64,000 nt of DNA from an uncultured bacterium (GTDB taxonomy: Bacteria; Bacteroidota; Bacteroidia; Chitinophagales; Chitinophagaceae), in assembly GCA_903826405.1 (NCBI GenBank), contig CAIKEH010000043.1:38093-102092 (forward strand), given 5' to 3'. Made by a program: the position numbers and the translations under genes. Positions 7,845-16,048 of this stretch are shown here, piece after piece. The number at the start of each line of letters is the position of its first letter. Position 1 is the stretch's first letter. The notes under the pieces were generated by a model. That model did not search any database. It was not told where the DNA came from and saw nothing but the letters and a program-made list of their open reading frames with translations.

Positions 7845-8645
7845 ATGAAAAAATCAACTATCATCATTCTCGTCGCGCTGACCTCCTGTTCCCAACAAAA
7901 GAAGCTCAGTACTTATTCTGATGGTATGTCTTGGACTGACCTGACTTACACATTTGACGCATCAACCCCTTACTGGCCTAACAACCCACGTGGTTTCGAG
8001 CACAACACAGATGCGGAAGGAAGAACCCCATTGGGTTACTATTATTCTTCCTATTCGATCTTCACTCCGGAACACGGTGGTACGCATCTGGACGCACCCA
8101 ACCATTTCTCGGAAAAAGGTCTGACTGTGGATCAGATTCCCATGAGCAGCCTTACCGGCAATGCCATAGTGATTGATATCTCAAGAAAAGCACTTGCTGA
8201 CCGGGACTACATTTTATCCGTTCAGGATATCATGGATTGGGAAAAAGTCAATGGAGCGATCCCCACAAACACGATCATCTTGATCAGGACAGGTTACGGA
8301 AAATTTTATCCGGATCGCGCATCTTATTTCGGCACGGCGATGACAGGATTGTCCGCCATACCACTTCTGCATTTTCCCGGCGTTTCGCCCGAAGCCATGC
8401 AATGGCTGGTAGATAATCGGGATATCAAGGCTCTAGGTTTGGATACACCGAGTATGGACTATGGACAATCCAAGGAATTCAAAAGCCATCAGATCCTGCT
8501 TGGCCGAAATAAACCTGGCTTTGAGAACCTGGCGAATCTTGACAAATTACCGACCAAGAATATTTACATCATTGCTCTCCCGATGAAGATCGGAAAAGGA
8601 AGCGGAGGGCCGCTACGCATCATAGCGGGCATACCCAAAAGCTGA
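7845..8645 (+). CDS. Cyclase family lipoprotein (kynurenine formamidase-like)
   Basis: 266 aa. The start at ATG 7845 is chosen because it opens a lipoprotein signal (MKKSTIIILVALTSCSQQK, lipobox LTSC); an upstream ATG at 7797 would overlap the transporter gene. The body is a cyclase/arylformamidase fold: DLTYTFDASTPYWP at the N-terminus and the metal site HGGTHLDAPNHF (HxGTHxDxPxHF) near residues 82-93, then the C-terminal LGLDTPSMDYG. Family members hydrolyse N-formylkynurenine, isatin or related amides. Here the enzyme would sit in the periplasm or on a membrane face, which is unusual for a tryptophan-catabolism role, so the substrate is open. Confidence 0.85.
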   Translation: MKKSTIIILVALTSCSQQKKLSTYSDGMSWTDLTYTFDASTPYWPNNPRGFEHNTDAEGRTPLGYYYSSYSIFTPEHGGTHLDAPNHFSEKGLTVDQIPMSSLTGNAIVIDISRKALADRDYILSVQDIMDWEKVNGAIPTNTIILIRTGYGKFYPDRASYFGTAMTGLSAIPLLHFPGVSPEAMQWLVDNRDIKALGLDTPSMDYGQSKEFKSHQILLGRNKPGFENLANLDKLPTKNIYIIALPMKIGKGSGGPLRIIAGIPKS

Positions 8646-8658
8646 CCCTACCTACTTA

Positions 8659-10086
8659 TTAATGTAAGGATGTTGCGCCTTTAATGCACGTATTAAAAGT
8701 CGCACAAAATGATGGGGTGGTGACATCATCAAACGGATCATCAGGCAGTCTGATCAAATTACTCCTTCCCTTTTCCACTGCATCAGCCCGCAATAAACTC
8801 AATCCTATACCAGCAACTCCTTGCATGAGTCCTGTTTGAGCCTGCAATAGGCCGGGGCGAGAACGATTTTCAGCCTGAACCCACTGCAGTCCTTTGCCAT
8901 GGCTAGTGCTTTTTTGCAGAAGATCATCCAGCACGCGCTTTGCAAATTGAAGATATATGCTGTCTCTGTATATGCCATACATGTCGAGATAGAAGGCAGC
9001 AATGCCTGCATTACCACAACAGAAACCGACATTGTCCCAATAACCACTGGTCGGCTTTTCCGGTATGCCGGAGTTTATGACCGATCCAGCTGCCTTGCCC
9101 AGCTGTTCTTTCCAGTATGGAAGTCCTGTTTGAGTAAAAAGCTCATGGTAAAGCCTTGCTGTTCCTGCTGGCCCATGGCACCAACCCACATAATAACGAT
9201 CCATGGCCGCAGGATCCGGTTCCGCATGACGGATCATTCCCTGTGACGAAGAAATCCCCGCCAGATATCTAGCCGCTTGATCGGCATCACTGAAAAACAT
9301 TTGGAGTCCGGTCTCCCGGTATAATCTTGCCATGAAGTAAGCGACCCCGGCCGTACCATGGGAAAAATTGGGCATGAAGAAATGATTCGCCGTATCCTTC
9401 ATGAGCATGGGCCATCGTGCAACACCCTTAGAAGACGAAAGCATCCGCTTATTGAGGATGGCCCCCACTTTAGAGGCCTGATCAAGTCCATCATCCATGA
9501 AACCCTCTTTCTTGGCGTATAAGAATGTAAGTCCAATACCTGCATATCCATATATGATATCATTCGCCACCGATGAACTATCGCCATACTTATTCACAAA
9601 TGCCCTGAGGCTATCCAGAACCTGACGGGCGGCCATACCATAGGACTTCTTTCTGAACATCTTGTCCGCCTCATGCAAGACGAATACCAATCCTGAAGCA
9701 CCGGTATAAAGTCCGGTGTTGTTTTCGTCCCAACTGTTGGGCAATAAAGCTATGAGACGGTCAGTCGCTTTTTCTGCGACACGAAGGAACCTGCCCTCTC
9801 CCGTCGCATGATAGAGTTCGAGATAGAATAAAATTATACCTGAGTTGCCTGAATAAAGCTCCGGTGTTGAGGACGTAGAGTCACGGACATCGGGCCAAGA
9901 AATGCCTTTGCTATCAATGCGTTGCAGAGTGGATAACCAACTTTCCGCTTTGAGCGCCGCTTCAAGATAACGACCGGATTGTGCAATGCCTGGATATGAT
10001 GAAAGAAAAATTAACACTGCTAAGCATAATGCTTTGAGCAATGAACAATTAAGATGATGCCGGATCTTCACATCGTTCAATCGCAT
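8659..10086 (-). CDS. Exported LanC-like (lanthionine synthetase C-like) protein
   Basis: 475 aa. A signal peptide (hydrophobic core LKALCLAVLIFLSS, cleavage near IAQSG, residue 38) precedes a full LanC-type alpha/alpha toroid with the repeating G-x-G/A-G motifs: YSGNSGIILFYLE, TGASGLVFVL, GYAGIGLTFLY, SHGTAGVAYF, GWCHGPAGTARLY, FCCGNAGIAAFYL and MQGVAGIGLSLL. The zinc ligands of NisC (C284, C330, H331) correspond to C303 in GWCHGPAG and C356-C357 in FCCGNAG, a Cys-Cys-Cys set like ProcM-type LanM enzymes. After the toroid (LPDDPF) is a 23-aa Thr/Ser/Cys-rich tail. Its start follows the NHL gene stop by one base (TGA-T-ATG), so the two are coupled. No LanA/LanB-like gene is visible. Confidence 0.85.
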   Translation of the reverse strand: MRLNDVKIRHHLNCSLLKALCLAVLIFLSSYPGIAQSGRYLEAALKAESWLSTLQRIDSKGISWPDVRDSTSSTPELYSGNSGIILFYLELYHATGEGRFLRVAEKATDRLIALLPNSWDENNTGLYTGASGLVFVLHEADKMFRKKSYGMAARQVLDSLRAFVNKYGDSSSVANDIIYGYAGIGLTFLYAKKEGFMDDGLDQASKVGAILNKRMLSSSKGVARWPMLMKDTANHFFMPNFSHGTAGVAYFMARLYRETGLQMFFSDADQAARYLAGISSSQGMIRHAEPDPAAMDRYYVGWCHGPAGTARLYHELFTQTGLPYWKEQLGKAAGSVINSGIPEKPTSGYWDNVGFCCGNAGIAAFYLDMYGIYRDSIYLQFAKRVLDDLLQKSTSHGKGLQWVQAENRSRPGLLQAQTGLMQGVAGIGLSLLRADAVEKGRSNLIRLPDDPFDDVTTPSFCATFNTCIKGATSLH

Positions 10087-10087
10087 A

Positions 10088-11146
10088 TCAATTTGCCCGC
10101 TTCAACTTATATGGATAAACCTTACCTGATGCCCATTGAGCTACGTAGAGGTTGCCATCCCGATCCACACATACATCATGTGGATGGTTGAAGATCTTTT
10201 CGGACTGCCGCATCGGCTTCAACGAACCATTCTCATAAATCGGCTCTGTACCTCCTATATTGCTGACCACCTTGTTGTTCTTGTCGAGTATGGTCACAAA
10301 TCCGGTACCCTCTGCACTCAGGTCGGGTGAACGCAGTACCGCTGCAAAGAGATGATCACCGCTGATGACGGGTCTGCAAACGCAGGCACCGGGCAATGAA
10401 ATCTTATCCAAAAGCTTTCCGCTTGTAGAGAAACGCTTGAAGCAGTTTCGGGTGCGGTCCGTCACGAGCAGGGTTTCACTGCCATCGCGTCTATCGAAAG
10501 TGATGCCATGTGCATTATCCAGATGTTCGTCACCGTCCCCACGTCCGCCGAAATAATTCTTCAGCTTGCCGTTCCTGTCGTAGTGAAGTACATACTGGGC
10601 GCCGTAGCCATCTGCGATATATATGTCCCCATCCTCACCGATGACGGTTTCGGTGGGCACGAATTCATCGTTTTTCTTGTAAATACCATTCGCGTCCAGA
10701 GGGGCAGGGATCGTCAACAAGATTTTCCCATCCATGGATACTTTATAGACCTCATGCTTATTGGTGTCCGTCACATACAGGAACTCCGTTCCTCCTTCAC
10801 TATGCAAAGTGAGGCCATGCGCTCCGGGGAATTCATGCCCCCAGCTATCTAATAGCTTGCCTTTCGTATCGTATATCAGGATGTTGTTTTTCGTTTCATT
10901 CGTAAGCAAAATGATCCTTCCCTTTTTATCTTGTACCATCTCATGGCAATCGTTCACCGGATACTTCTCCTTGTCTGCACGACTCCAGGATGTGTCCAGG
11001 GTATAACGCATGCCATTATGCCCATAGACAGGACCTTTATCCCGAGCGAATAGCCCTTTCGTGATGAGGATACCACCGGTTGCTGCGGCAGTGTTTCGTA
11101 GAAATGTCCTTCTGTTCTGTGACATGCTTTTGTTTTTGGATTTCAA
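10088..11146 (-). CDS. Tat-exported NHL-repeat propeller, PAL-like
   Basis: 352 aa with a twin-arginine signal (NRRTFLRNTAAATGG, R12-R13; an alternative start is M8). The rest is a six-bladed NHL beta-propeller with repeats of the form DxxGxxYVADxxxxxV: blades around GEDGDIYIADGYGAQYV, DRRDGSETLLVTDRTRN and CVDRDGNLYVAQWASG. Conserved histidines at blade starts (GAHGLTL, NAHGITFD, NHPHDVCVD) match the pattern of peptidyl-alpha-hydroxyglycine alpha-amidating lyase (PAL), whose three His bind zinc. That enzymatic assignment is inference; related NHL proteins are not all enzymes. It is the first gene of a coupled pair with the periplasmic LanC-like protein. Confidence 0.82.
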   Translation of the reverse strand: MKSKNKSMSQNRRTFLRNTAAATGGILITKGLFARDKGPVYGHNGMRYTLDTSWSRADKEKYPVNDCHEMVQDKKGRIILLTNETKNNILIYDTKGKLLDSWGHEFPGAHGLTLHSEGGTEFLYVTDTNKHEVYKVSMDGKILLTIPAPLDANGIYKKNDEFVPTETVIGEDGDIYIADGYGAQYVLHYDRNGKLKNYFGGRGDGDEHLDNAHGITFDRRDGSETLLVTDRTRNCFKRFSTSGKLLDKISLPGACVCRPVISGDHLFAAVLRSPDLSAEGTGFVTILDKNNKVVSNIGGTEPIYENGSLKPMRQSEKIFNHPHDVCVDRDGNLYVAQWASGKVYPYKLKRAN

Positions 11147-11311
11147 ACGTTCAACTGATCGGTTTACGGCCCCGATCTTCCCTCAAGTTAGTGTTTTATC
11201 CTTCGAAAAAACCATGATCCGGGCGTCAAAAGCACGTATCATGGCTTAAACATTAGATATCACTGACAACCAGCCTTTCCGTCATAAAATATCTCTTTGG
11301 CTGAAGGTCGA

Positions 11312-11725
11312 TCACAGGATCTGATTGAACTCCAGCCGCTCGCCATCGGGTCCAAGGATCATGAAATAACGGCATCCCGTTGACCAGAAAGTTGGCAGGT
11401 GAACAGGGGCATCCTCAACGATACGATAGCCGGCATTCTTCAACTTCTGGAACACGGCATCAACATCATCCACATCGAATGCGATGTGATCCACATGTCC
11501 ATTGCTCCTGCTGCGCACTTCTTCGAGATGGCTCTTCGGCATCTGATAAAGTTCGATGATCATACCCTTCAACTGCATCATGCTCACTTTTCCTTGCTCA
11601 CCCTCCAACTCAAAAGTGGTGGACATCACATCCGTGAATCCCAAGCTTTCATAAAATAACTTGGAGGTGGCGATGTCCGTTACAGGAATGCCCACATGCT
11701 GAAGGTGATTGATACTTATATCCAT
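11312..11725 (-). CDS. VOC family (glyoxalase/epimerase-like) protein
   Basis: 137 aa, a single vicinal-oxygen-chelate module. First beta-alpha-beta-beta-beta unit: LQHVGIPVTDIATSKLFYESLG with metal-ligand His (H10); second: HVDHIAFDVDDVDAVFQKLK with His about 88, ending PDGERLEFNQIL whose Glu is the usual last ligand. The overall spacing resembles methylmalonyl-CoA epimerase and lactoylglutathione lyase, but the substrate cannot be assigned. It lies downstream of the M20 peptidase gene on the same strand (35 bp), so the two may be co-transcribed. Confidence 0.85.
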   Translation of the reverse strand: MDISINHLQHVGIPVTDIATSKLFYESLGFTDVMSTTFELEGEQGKVSMMQLKGMIIELYQMPKSHLEEVRSRSNGHVDHIAFDVDDVDAVFQKLKNAGYRIVEDAPVHLPTFWSTGCRYFMILGPDGERLEFNQIL

Positions 11726-11760
11726 GGTTGTATTTTTCTACTAAAAAATTTGAACTTAAA

Positions 11761-13050
11761 TCATTTTACCCCTGAATATCCGAAGACCAGGCTGCAGAAG
11801 GCTTTGACTCCCGTGATGAAGCTGGATTCGTCCAAATAGAAATCAGGCGTATGATGCTGCCCGAATCCAGAAGCGGCCTGGCCCTTGGGCATACCCCCCA
11901 GACTGAAGAAAAAAGAAGGTGCTTTTTCACCATAAAAGGAGAAGTCCTCAGCTACCATGACCCATGTGGATTCCACTACCTGATCCGACCCTACAGCCTT
12001 CAACAGTAAAGCAGCTGACTTCTTGGCCAGTTCAGGGTCATTGTAATTGACGAGGGTCTGCGTATTGATCTCCACTTCAGCAGTGGCTCCTGCACTCTCA
12101 GCGATGGAGGTCACGGTTTTGCGTATCCTTTCATGAACTTTTTTACGCATATCCGCATCCAATGATCGAATCGTTCCACCCATCTCCGCTTTTTCAGGTA
12201 TGATATTATCTCTTACACCGGCATGGAACTGCCCCACCGTGATGACCAGAGGTGCTTTGGTGAGATCTGTTTCTCGACTGACAATATGCTGCAGCCCCTC
12301 GATGATCTGTGCCGATACCACAATCGGGTCAATACTGCTCCAGGGCATGGCCCCATGACTACCCTTACCCATCACCGTTATCTTGAAAAGATCTGACGAT
12401 GCCTGAAATGCCCCGGATTTATATGCCAACTGGCCGGAGGGAAGTCCTGCTGCCATGTGCAGACCGAAAGTCGCTTCCACTTTGGGATCGTTCAGCGCAC
12501 CTTGCTTGATCATGAGAGGCGCCCCAGCTTCTTCTTTGTTCGGAGCACCCTCTTCAGCAGGTTGGAAAAGGAATACTATAGTCCCCGGAAGATCTTTCTG
12601 CATCTGCTTCATCACCTTTGCAGTGGCCATGAGTATGGAGGTGTGTGCATCATGCCCGCATGCGTGCATCACGCCCACAGTTCGCCCGTTGAACTCGGTG
12701 GTCACTTTGGATGCGAAAGGGACAGCGGTTCTTTCGGTGAGAGGCAGCGCATCGATATCGGCACGCAGGGCCAGAACCGGACCCGGCTTCCCCCCTTTCA
12801 ATATGGCCACAACTCCTGTATTCGCCACTGGATATCGGACCTCAAGACCCAATGTTTTCATCTGCTCTGCGATGAAGGCGCCAGTCTTGAACTCCCTGTT
12901 GGAAAGCTCCGGATTCTCGTGGAAATGATGACGCCAACCGATCAATTCAGGCTCAACGGCCTTGAGCAACACATCATAATTCTTGGGCATGACCTGCGCG
13001 AAGGAGATCAAGCTCATGAACAGCCCCACCAGCAAGAGCCACTTTTTCAT
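11761..13050 (-). CDS. Exported M20 family amidohydrolase/peptidase
   Basis: 429 aa, signal peptide (MKKWLLLVGLFMSLISFAQ, cleavage near residue 20), then an M20D-type catalytic domain. Metal-binding motifs are RADIDALPL (D98-100), the hallmark MHACGHDAH (residues 129-136) and FQPAEEG (E166-E167), with a dimerisation domain about 195-310 (GSHGAMPWSSIDPI). HTP near the C-terminus (GQHHTPDF) supplies the last His. Characterised relatives hydrolyse N-acyl amino acids, indole-3-acetyl amino acids or hippurate. Being exported, it probably acts on periplasmic N-acylated amino acids or peptides. Confidence 0.93.
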   Translation of the reverse strand: MKKWLLLVGLFMSLISFAQVMPKNYDVLLKAVEPELIGWRHHFHENPELSNREFKTGAFIAEQMKTLGLEVRYPVANTGVVAILKGGKPGPVLALRADIDALPLTERTAVPFASKVTTEFNGRTVGVMHACGHDAHTSILMATAKVMKQMQKDLPGTIVFLFQPAEEGAPNKEEAGAPLMIKQGALNDPKVEATFGLHMAAGLPSGQLAYKSGAFQASSDLFKITVMGKGSHGAMPWSSIDPIVVSAQIIEGLQHIVSRETDLTKAPLVITVGQFHAGVRDNIIPEKAEMGGTIRSLDADMRKKVHERIRKTVTSIAESAGATAEVEINTQTLVNYNDPELAKKSAALLLKAVGSDQVVESTWVMVAEDFSFYGEKAPSFFFSLGGMPKGQAASGFGQHHTPDFYLDESSFITGVKAFCSLVFGYSGVK

Positions 13051-13330
13051 ACTTCTAGATTTTCCGGCAAAGTAATGATACTAAGCGGAAAAGAGTGGAG
13101 AAAGATCAACAGCCGTTTTTATTATTTGGGGCAGATCCCTTTATTTCAGTCCATGACTCAAAGAAAAGGGATGGGGTGAATGCCTCTCATCACCCACATA
13201 ACAATAAGTGAGTACAAAGTAATTGACTGCGTACACCTGGGTGGCTCCACCTTTTACAAAGTACTGGAACAAGGAACCTCGAATTTCAAAATATGAACTA
13301 TTCTCTATCTTAGTGGATAACGCATCACTT

Positions 13331-14626
13331 ATGAATAAGTTCGTTATTCTCTTTCTCGTGCTTTGTATGGACTTCCATACACAGGCACAACGTACCCTCA
13401 TCCTGGCTAAAACATTGATAGATGGAACCGGTAAGGTGATTTCCGATCCAGCCGTACTGATCGATAGTGGCAGGATCATCAGCATCGGCAGGCGTGGTCC
13501 GGTCTCCAAAGGAACCCAGTTGATAAACTTGGGTGAACGTACTTTATTGCCGGGGCTCATCGACGTGCATGTTCATCCGGATAATGGCGACGACGATTAC
13601 CAGGTTGCTCACCTCCGTAGTTCTTCTGCATACAAAGCATTAATGGCACTTAAAAACGTACAGGATCTTCTTCAGGCTGGGTGGACCGCCTTACGTGTGG
13701 CCGGCGACCAGGACGTCGCCTATGCAAACATGGATCTCAGGAAAGCCATTGATGGCGGACTCTTCACTGGTCCTCATATTTATGGTGCAGCCCACTACAT
13801 TTCCGTTACTGGTGGCGGAGGCGATATAAACTTCATTTCTCCCGAACAACAGGTGATCGCCGATGGTCTTATCGCAAATGGTCCTGACGAGATGCGCAAG
13901 GCCGTTCGCAACGAGATCAAATATGGCAGCAATTGGATCAAGATACTGGAGACCGGCGCATTCATGACCACAGGCGATAATCCCCAGAACGTACACTTCA
14001 GCCCGGAGGAACTGAAGGCCGTCGTTGAAGAGGCCTCTCGTCGCGATGTTCCCGTCATGGCTCATGCCCATGCCACAGAAGGCATCAAACAAGCCGTGAA
14101 AGCAGGTGTAAGATCCATAGAACATGGTTCCTATATGGACGAAGAAGCCATCGACCTGATGATACAATACGGTACCTGGCTCATACCCACCCTGACCATC
14201 GACCTCTGGTTTCAGGAAAAATGGTCAGATAGTAAAGCACTGTCCAAAGCGATCGAACTGGCGAAGAACTCCCGAAAACAAGTATATGATATGCTGAGGT
14301 TGGGCATCCGCAAAGGACTGAAAGTAGGCGTCGGTACTGACTATGTAGGTTGGCCGGCGGAATATTCTGCAAGAGAATTTGAGGAATTGGTGAAGGTAGG
14401 CATGACCCCGATGCAGGCCATCATGGCCGGAACCAAGGTGAATGCAGAACTCCTGAGAAAGGACAATGAGATCGGGACGATCGAACCCGGTAAACTGGCG
14501 GACATCATCGCCGTAGATAAGGATCCTCTTAAAGACATCAGCGAGCTTCAAAGAGTGACCTTTGTCATGATAGGAGGTAAGGTGGTGAAAAAAACCGGTT
14601 TGTCGGACTCACCGCAGTCAAAATAG
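13331..14626 (+). CDS. Exported amidohydrolase family protein (imidazolonepropionase-like)
   Basis: 431 aa from ATG 13331, preferred because it opens a signal peptide (MNKFVILFLVLCMDFHTQAQ); an in-frame ATG at 13223 gives no signal. Amidohydrolase superfamily: LLPGLIDVHVHPD gives the HxH ligands (H80, H82), NWIKILETGAF holds the usual carbamylated-Lys position, then MAHAHATEG and SIEHGSYMD supply the other His, and VGTDYVGW the catalytic Asp. The C-terminal AGTKVNAELL and IEPGKLADIIAVDKDPL are typical of the Xaa-Pro/Xaa-Arg dipeptidase and imidazolonepropionase group. Likely a periplasmic dipeptidase-type hydrolase; substrate open. Confidence 0.9.
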   Translation: MNKFVILFLVLCMDFHTQAQRTLILAKTLIDGTGKVISDPAVLIDSGRIISIGRRGPVSKGTQLINLGERTLLPGLIDVHVHPDNGDDDYQVAHLRSSSAYKALMALKNVQDLLQAGWTALRVAGDQDVAYANMDLRKAIDGGLFTGPHIYGAAHYISVTGGGGDINFISPEQQVIADGLIANGPDEMRKAVRNEIKYGSNWIKILETGAFMTTGDNPQNVHFSPEELKAVVEEASRRDVPVMAHAHATEGIKQAVKAGVRSIEHGSYMDEEAIDLMIQYGTWLIPTLTIDLWFQEKWSDSKALSKAIELAKNSRKQVYDMLRLGIRKGLKVGVGTDYVGWPAEYSAREFEELVKVGMTPMQAIMAGTKVNAELLRKDNEIGTIEPGKLADIIAVDKDPLKDISELQRVTFVMIGGKVVKKTGLSDSPQSK

Positions 14627-14792
14627 GTCGTCCGGTTGACCATAAAACCGCAGGGCTTGTTAAGTAGGAAATTCATTTTGCCTTTTTTAATTATCCGGTG
14701 AAGCTCAATAGCAGAATTGGGCGAGCCTCACAAATGACCGCTTACATCAGGATCAAAAAACAACATCAAAAAAACAAATCGACATTTCACAC

Positions 14793-15959
14793 ATGAAAAA
14801 AAGCACGGCCGCAGTATGGAGTGGAGAAGGTGATCTCAACACAAAAGGAGCTGCCACCTCACCTATCGTGAATAGCGTTGCCTTCAGCTACAAAGACCTT
14901 GAAGCATGGCATCAGGTCTCCCTCGGAAAAACTGATGGGTTCATTTATAGCCGGAACACAAATCCCACCGTAGCTGTATTGGAAGAAAAGATACGTGTAT
15001 TGGAAGGGGCAGAAGATGCAACATCTTTCTCAACCGGAATGGCCGCCATCAGCAATACGCTATTCACCTTTCTTACCACGGGCAAACGTGTGGTCTCCCT
15101 GAAGGACACCTACGGTGGAACGAGCAAGATCTTCCTTGACTTCCTTCCCAAATATGGCGTTGACGTGAAATTGTGCGACACAACGGATCATGGACAACTT
15201 GAAACCGAGATCGCGAAAGGTTGCGATCTCCTTTATCTGGAGACACCAACCAATCCGACACTGAAAGTGGTCGACATCAAAAGGCTTGCTGATGCAGCTA
15301 AAAAAGTTGGGGCAGTGGTGGTGGTGGATAACACCTTCGCCACCCCCATCAATCAGAATCCGCTGCAGTCAGGCGCCGACCTTGTCATCCACAGTGCCAC
15401 CAAATTCCTATGTGGCCATTCTGACGCCATGGGCGGATTGCTGGCAGGGAGAAAAGAACTGGTACGTAAAGTTTACCATTTCAGGGAGATCAACGGCGCT
15501 AGCTTGCAAGCCGACCCTGCCTACATGATTGCACGGGGAATGAAAACCCTTGAGCTTCGCATCGAAAGACAAAATGCTTCGGCCATGACCATTGCCCGAT
15601 ACCTCAAGACACACTCGAAAGTGAAGGATGTTTTTTACCCTGGGCTTGAATCGCATATCGGACATGATATCGCAAAGCGGCAAATGTCCGGATTCGGCGG
15701 GATGATGAGTTTCGCATTGGACGGCAGCTACGAGCTCGTGAAAAAATTCCTCACCAGCCTGCAATGGGTACACCTCGCCGCAAGCCTTGGCTCGGTCAGT
15801 ACCCTGGCCGGCCCACCCCGCACAACCAGCCATGTGGAACTGACCGAGCAGCAACGAGCCATGCTGGGTATCCCGGAAAGCCTGATCCGATACAGCGTAG
15901 GTATTGAGAATGTGGAGGACCTGCTGGAAGATATAGAACAAGCGCTGGGGAAATTGTAG
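14793..15959 (+). CDS. PLP-dependent trans-sulfuration enzyme (Cys/Met metabolism family)
   Basis: 388 aa, cytoplasmic, about the normal length for cystathionine gamma-synthase, cystathionine beta/gamma-lyase and methionine gamma-lyase. Landmarks: YSRNTNPTV (residues 52-60) and the PLP-Lys site VIHSATKFLCGHSD with K204, plus VVVDNTFATP. The substitution of the usual Gly/Tyr residues is too subtle to assign substrate by eye. Upstream 166 bp contain no gene. The next gene, an acyl-CoA ligase, starts 90 bp downstream on the same strand, making these two and the oxidase genes beyond a possible catabolic group. Confidence 0.93.
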   Translation: MKKSTAAVWSGEGDLNTKGAATSPIVNSVAFSYKDLEAWHQVSLGKTDGFIYSRNTNPTVAVLEEKIRVLEGAEDATSFSTGMAAISNTLFTFLTTGKRVVSLKDTYGGTSKIFLDFLPKYGVDVKLCDTTDHGQLETEIAKGCDLLYLETPTNPTLKVVDIKRLADAAKKVGAVVVVDNTFATPINQNPLQSGADLVIHSATKFLCGHSDAMGGLLAGRKELVRKVYHFREINGASLQADPAYMIARGMKTLELRIERQNASAMTIARYLKTHSKVKDVFYPGLESHIGHDIAKRQMSGFGGMMSFALDGSYELVKKFLTSLQWVHLAASLGSVSTLAGPPRTTSHVELTEQQRAMLGIPESLIRYSVGIENVEDLLEDIEQALGKL

Positions 15960-16048
15960 TTTTCCAAGAGCACAAGCCAGGATGCTTTAACCTCCTGTGA
16001 GCAGTCTCAAATCCTTTAATGCTGCCCGAAAAATCGAAAACATCTCAT

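Noticed and set aside
13691-14558. Minus-strand frames of 60-158 codons
   Set aside because: Antisense to the amidohydrolase gene, whose metal ligands are all in place.
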